Positions 5,513-7,394 of a stretch of 7,394 nucleotides of DNA are shown here, in pieces; the stretch's first letter is position 1; each line of letters begins with the position of its first letter. The notes beneath the pieces were generated by a model. It ran no database searches, was not told where the DNA came from, and saw only the letters and a program-made list of their open reading frames with translations. This DNA comes from Chloroflexota bacterium (GTDB lineage Bacteria > Chloroflexota > UBA4733): NCBI GenBank assembly GCA_023489405.1, contig JAMDCW010000110.1:1-7394 (forward strand), in the 5' to 3' direction. A program made the translations under genes and the position numbers.

Positions 5513-6364
5513 ATAGCAAGGCCACAACAGCAACGTCTCGATGAAGCTCTTGTATGCCGCGGTGCCTTCTCCACCTGTGATGAGGCCGCTCGATACATCC
5601 TCGCTGGCTGCATATTTGTCAACGATCACTGTGTCGACAAGCCTGGTACGCCAATCCCAAGGGATGCTCCCCTCACCATTCGAGACATGAAACCATATGT
5701 CAGTCGTGGTGGTATCAAGCTCGCTACTGCTCTTCAAGCGTTCGCTATTCCTGTCGCTGGGCGCATTGCGCTCGACTGTGGAGCCTCAACAGGCGGTTTC
5801 ACCGACTGCCTTCTTCAACACGGCACCAAACTTGTCTACGCGGTCGACGCCGGTCACAGTCAGTTAGCAGCACGTCTCACTCAAGATCCCAGAGTCCAAG
5901 ACTGGTCCTATACCAACATTGCCCGGGTCATCCAAACTCCTCCTACCCATCTGCCCGACCTTATTACCCTTGATCTGTCTTACCTATCCCTGCGGATTGG
6001 TATTCCCCTCGCTACTCAAATCCTCGCTCCCAATGGCAATATGCTCACCCTCTTCAAGCCACTTTTCGAGATAGATGATCCGCTCGCTCGCCGCACCGGC
6101 CTCATCTCCGACCCTAACCAAATTGTCATCGCCCTCAGCCGCCTTTTAGAAACCATCTCTACCCTCCCGTTGACTCCTCGTGGTGCAATCAAGCTCGCCC
6201 TTCAGCCGATTCGCGGTGTGCACGAGTACATGCTCTGGTTCTCTCACCCCACTCAAGGCGCACAGCCCTGGCAGCCATCCTCAACCGATCTACTCACTCT
6301 CGTCACCGGCAACGGTCTAGGTCCAACAGAAGAACTCACCACCCAAACTTTCTTCCCCTCTTAA
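5513..6364 (+). CDS. tlyA: TlyA family rRNA (cytidine-2'-O)-methyltransferase, probable ATA start
   Basis: TlyA methylates ribose 2'-O of cytidines in 16S and 23S rRNA (C1409 and C1920 in mycobacteria), affecting capreomycin sensitivity; it is often mislabelled hemolysin. Read from ATA 5513 the protein has 283 residues. Residues 1-60 form an S4 RNA-binding domain (RLDEALVCRGAFSTCDEAARYILAG split over 8-32, then VDKPGT), then PYVSRGGIKL, the SAM motif ALDCGASTGGFTDCLL (86-101) and YAVDAG. The catalytic tetrad falls at Lys69, Asp154 (LDLSYLSL), Lys182 (FKPLFE) and Glu238 (HEYMLWF). As I recall these are the numbers of the M. tuberculosis tetrad, which supports Met1 at the ATA. The first ATG in frame (5687) would remove the whole S4 domain. 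It follows infC by 83 bases. Either a genuine AUA start or an ATG-to-ATA base change/error explains the start. Confidence 0.9.
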   Translation: MARPQQQRLDEALVCRGAFSTCDEAARYILAGCIFVNDHCVDKPGTPIPRDAPLTIRDMKPYVSRGGIKLATALQAFAIPVAGRIALDCGASTGGFTDCLLQHGTKLVYAVDAGHSQLAARLTQDPRVQDWSYTNIARVIQTPPTHLPDLITLDLSYLSLRIGIPLATQILAPNGNMLTLFKPLFEIDDPLARRTGLISDPNQIVIALSRLLETISTLPLTPRGAIKLALQPIRGVHEYMLWFSHPTQGAQPWQPSSTDLLTLVTGNGLGPTEELTTQTFFPS

Positions 6365-6395
6365 TTGATCACAAAATACTCCTCATCTTTATCAT
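6365..6395 (+). promoter_or_regulatory. Candidate promoter before the M23 peptidase gene
   Basis: TTGATC (6365-6370, four of six to a -35 box) and TATCAT (6390-6395, five of six to a -10 box) are 19 bases apart, longer than ideal. A start near 6402 would give a leader of roughly 37 bases. The change from cytoplasmic translation genes to a secreted enzyme makes a separate promoter reasonable. Weak call. Confidence 0.25.
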
Positions 6396-6438
6396 CATTC
6401 ACGGTAGACAGATGTAACTACTAGTAGAGAGAAGCAAC

Positions 6439-7394
6439 GTGGACCGCTACGTTCTATACCGTTTCCTGCGGGTTCCTTTAATCCTTGCCCAGCTTTTACT
6501 TTCCATAATTCTCTCTACTGCTCCGGTGTCTGCCGGTACTTCCCAGACGCCCTATCTCTTACCCTGGCAAGCGGGACAGACATACGAATGCATCCAGGGA
6601 AACAATAGTGTCGCCGACCACCGAGGCATCGAAGCTTATGCTTGGGATTTCCCCATGCCAACCGGAACACTTATCCTCGCCGCTCGTGCTGGAACCGTAA
6701 CTATGGTAAAAGATGATTCCAACATTGCTGGTTTCAACATAACGTACGCCAGCGATGCCAACTATGTCGTCATCAATCACGGCGATGGCACCCAGGCCCT
6801 CTATCTCCATATCATGAAAGACGGTGCTCTCGTTCACGTCGGAGAACAGGTCGCTCAAGGTCAACCCATTGCCCGAAGTGGCGATACAGGCTGGACGAGT
6901 GGTCCCCATCTGCACTTCGTCGTTGAGCACGCTTCCAGCACCGATCACCTTACCCAATCTATCTCTGTCAGCTTCAGAGACGTCAATGATTGGGGAGGCA
7001 TCCCTCAACCCGGTCGCTGGTACACTTCCCAAAACTTCTTGCATCCTCCCACTCCCTCGCTACCCCCTCTCATCTACTCTCATCGCATCACCCCTATTCA
7101 GGCTATTGCCATCTCCACTGAAGGTGCTAAACAGGATTACGATATTCCGTATGGTCACTTCTTCAAAGAAGCCAACGGTCGTGGTGGTCAAGGTATCACC
7201 GGCTACATCGTAACTGATGACTACCACATCCCCTTCTGGACCAAGTTCCCTTCTCTCGGTGGTGTCGCTATGCTTGGTTATCCTATTGGCGACCGCTTTA
7301 CCTTCGACGGCTTCGTAGTTCAACCATTTCAAAAGGCTGTCCTCCAGTGGAATCCCGCCACTAAATCCTTCGCCTTCCTCAACGTCCTCGATCT
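6439..7394 (+). CDS. Secreted M23 family metallopeptidase with C-terminal Chloroflexota-type repeat (3' partial)
   Basis: The frame is open from GTG 6439 through the right edge (318 complete codons). Residues 1-32 are a signal peptide with a basic start, a hydrophobic core (VPLILAQLLLSIIL) and a VSA cleavage motif, so the protein is exported. Residues about 43-165 form an M23 (LytM-like) peptidase: His61, AYAWDFPMPTGT with zinc ligand Asp70, NHGDG, LYLHI with His124, and TGWTSGPHLHF with the His157/His159 pair. M23 enzymes cut peptidoglycan peptide bridges. Residues about 216-318 hold an unrelated tail with GYPIGDRFTFDGFVVQPFQ (280-298), like the LGFP-style repeats common in extracellular Chloroflexota proteins. 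GTG was chosen because it directly precedes the signal peptide; the ribosome site AGAGAGAAG (6426-6434) is modest. The stop lies beyond the window. Confidence 0.88.
   Translation, partial: MDRYVLYRFLRVPLILAQLLLSIILSTAPVSAGTSQTPYLLPWQAGQTYECIQGNNSVADHRGIEAYAWDFPMPTGTLILAARAGTVTMVKDDSNIAGFNITYASDANYVVINHGDGTQALYLHIMKDGALVHVGEQVAQGQPIARSGDTGWTSGPHLHFVVEHASSTDHLTQSISVSFRDVNDWGGIPQPGRWYTSQNFLHPPTPSLPPLIYSHRITPIQAIAISTEGAKQDYDIPYGHFFKEANGRGGQGITGYIVTDDYHIPFWTKFPSLGGVAMLGYPIGDRFTFDGFVVQPFQKAVLQWNPATKSFAFLNVLD

Noticed and set aside
5687..6364. tlyA starting at ATG 5687
   Set aside because: It would delete the entire S4 RNA-binding domain that is clearly encoded in the same frame from 5513, and there is no ribosome site before 5687.
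338..6427. ACTACTAGT shared by the hisH and peptidase leaders (338-346 and 6417-6425)
   Set aside because: A nine-base match between two A/T-rich leaders can occur by chance; its position relative to promoter and start differs in the two genes.

Overview
The window looks like ordinary chromosomal housekeeping DNA from a bacterium of about 50-55% GC, with all recognisable genes on the + strand, packed closely. Protein style suggests Chloroflexota (Thermomicrobia-like): the UxaA-type dehydratase tail, the TlyA N-terminus, and the extracellular M23 peptidase followed by a 'GYPI...F..DGFVVQ.FQ' C-terminal repeat. That taxonomic call is inference from memory of family style. I see no mobile element, CRISPR array, tRNA or rRNA.

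Layout: (1) 1-267, the 3' end of an altronate/galactarate dehydratase-family gene; its first 16 bases do not fit the family and are an exact inverted copy of 283-298. (2) 348-3161, a compact histidine block hisH-hisA-hisF-hisIE with overlapping or touching genes. HisH and HisF form imidazole glycerol phosphate synthase, HisA makes its substrate, and HisIE does the two steps before HisA. (3) 3209-3985, an unrecognised protein with a TIM-barrel-like strand/helix rhythm, overlapping nagB (glucosamine-6-phosphate deaminase, 3978-4751). (4) infC (translation initiation factor IF3) followed by tlyA (rRNA 2'-O-methyltransferase). (5) From 6439 off the right edge, a secreted M23 peptidase.

The most interesting signal is in block 4. 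The best-supported start of infC is an ATC at 4860 behind a strong Shine-Dalgarno sequence. The only start that gives tlyA a complete S4 domain is an ATA at 5513, also behind a strong Shine-Dalgarno sequence. IF3 is the factor that discriminates against such non-canonical initiators, so infC could regulate itself and, if co-transcribed, the neighbouring rRNA methyltransferase. The starts are read from sequence and homology; the regulatory link is a hypothesis.

Intergenic stretches are all short (about 45-110 bases). They hold a weak promoter candidate before hisH, another before the peptidase gene, the infC leader, and a 7-bp hairpin between infC and tlyA.
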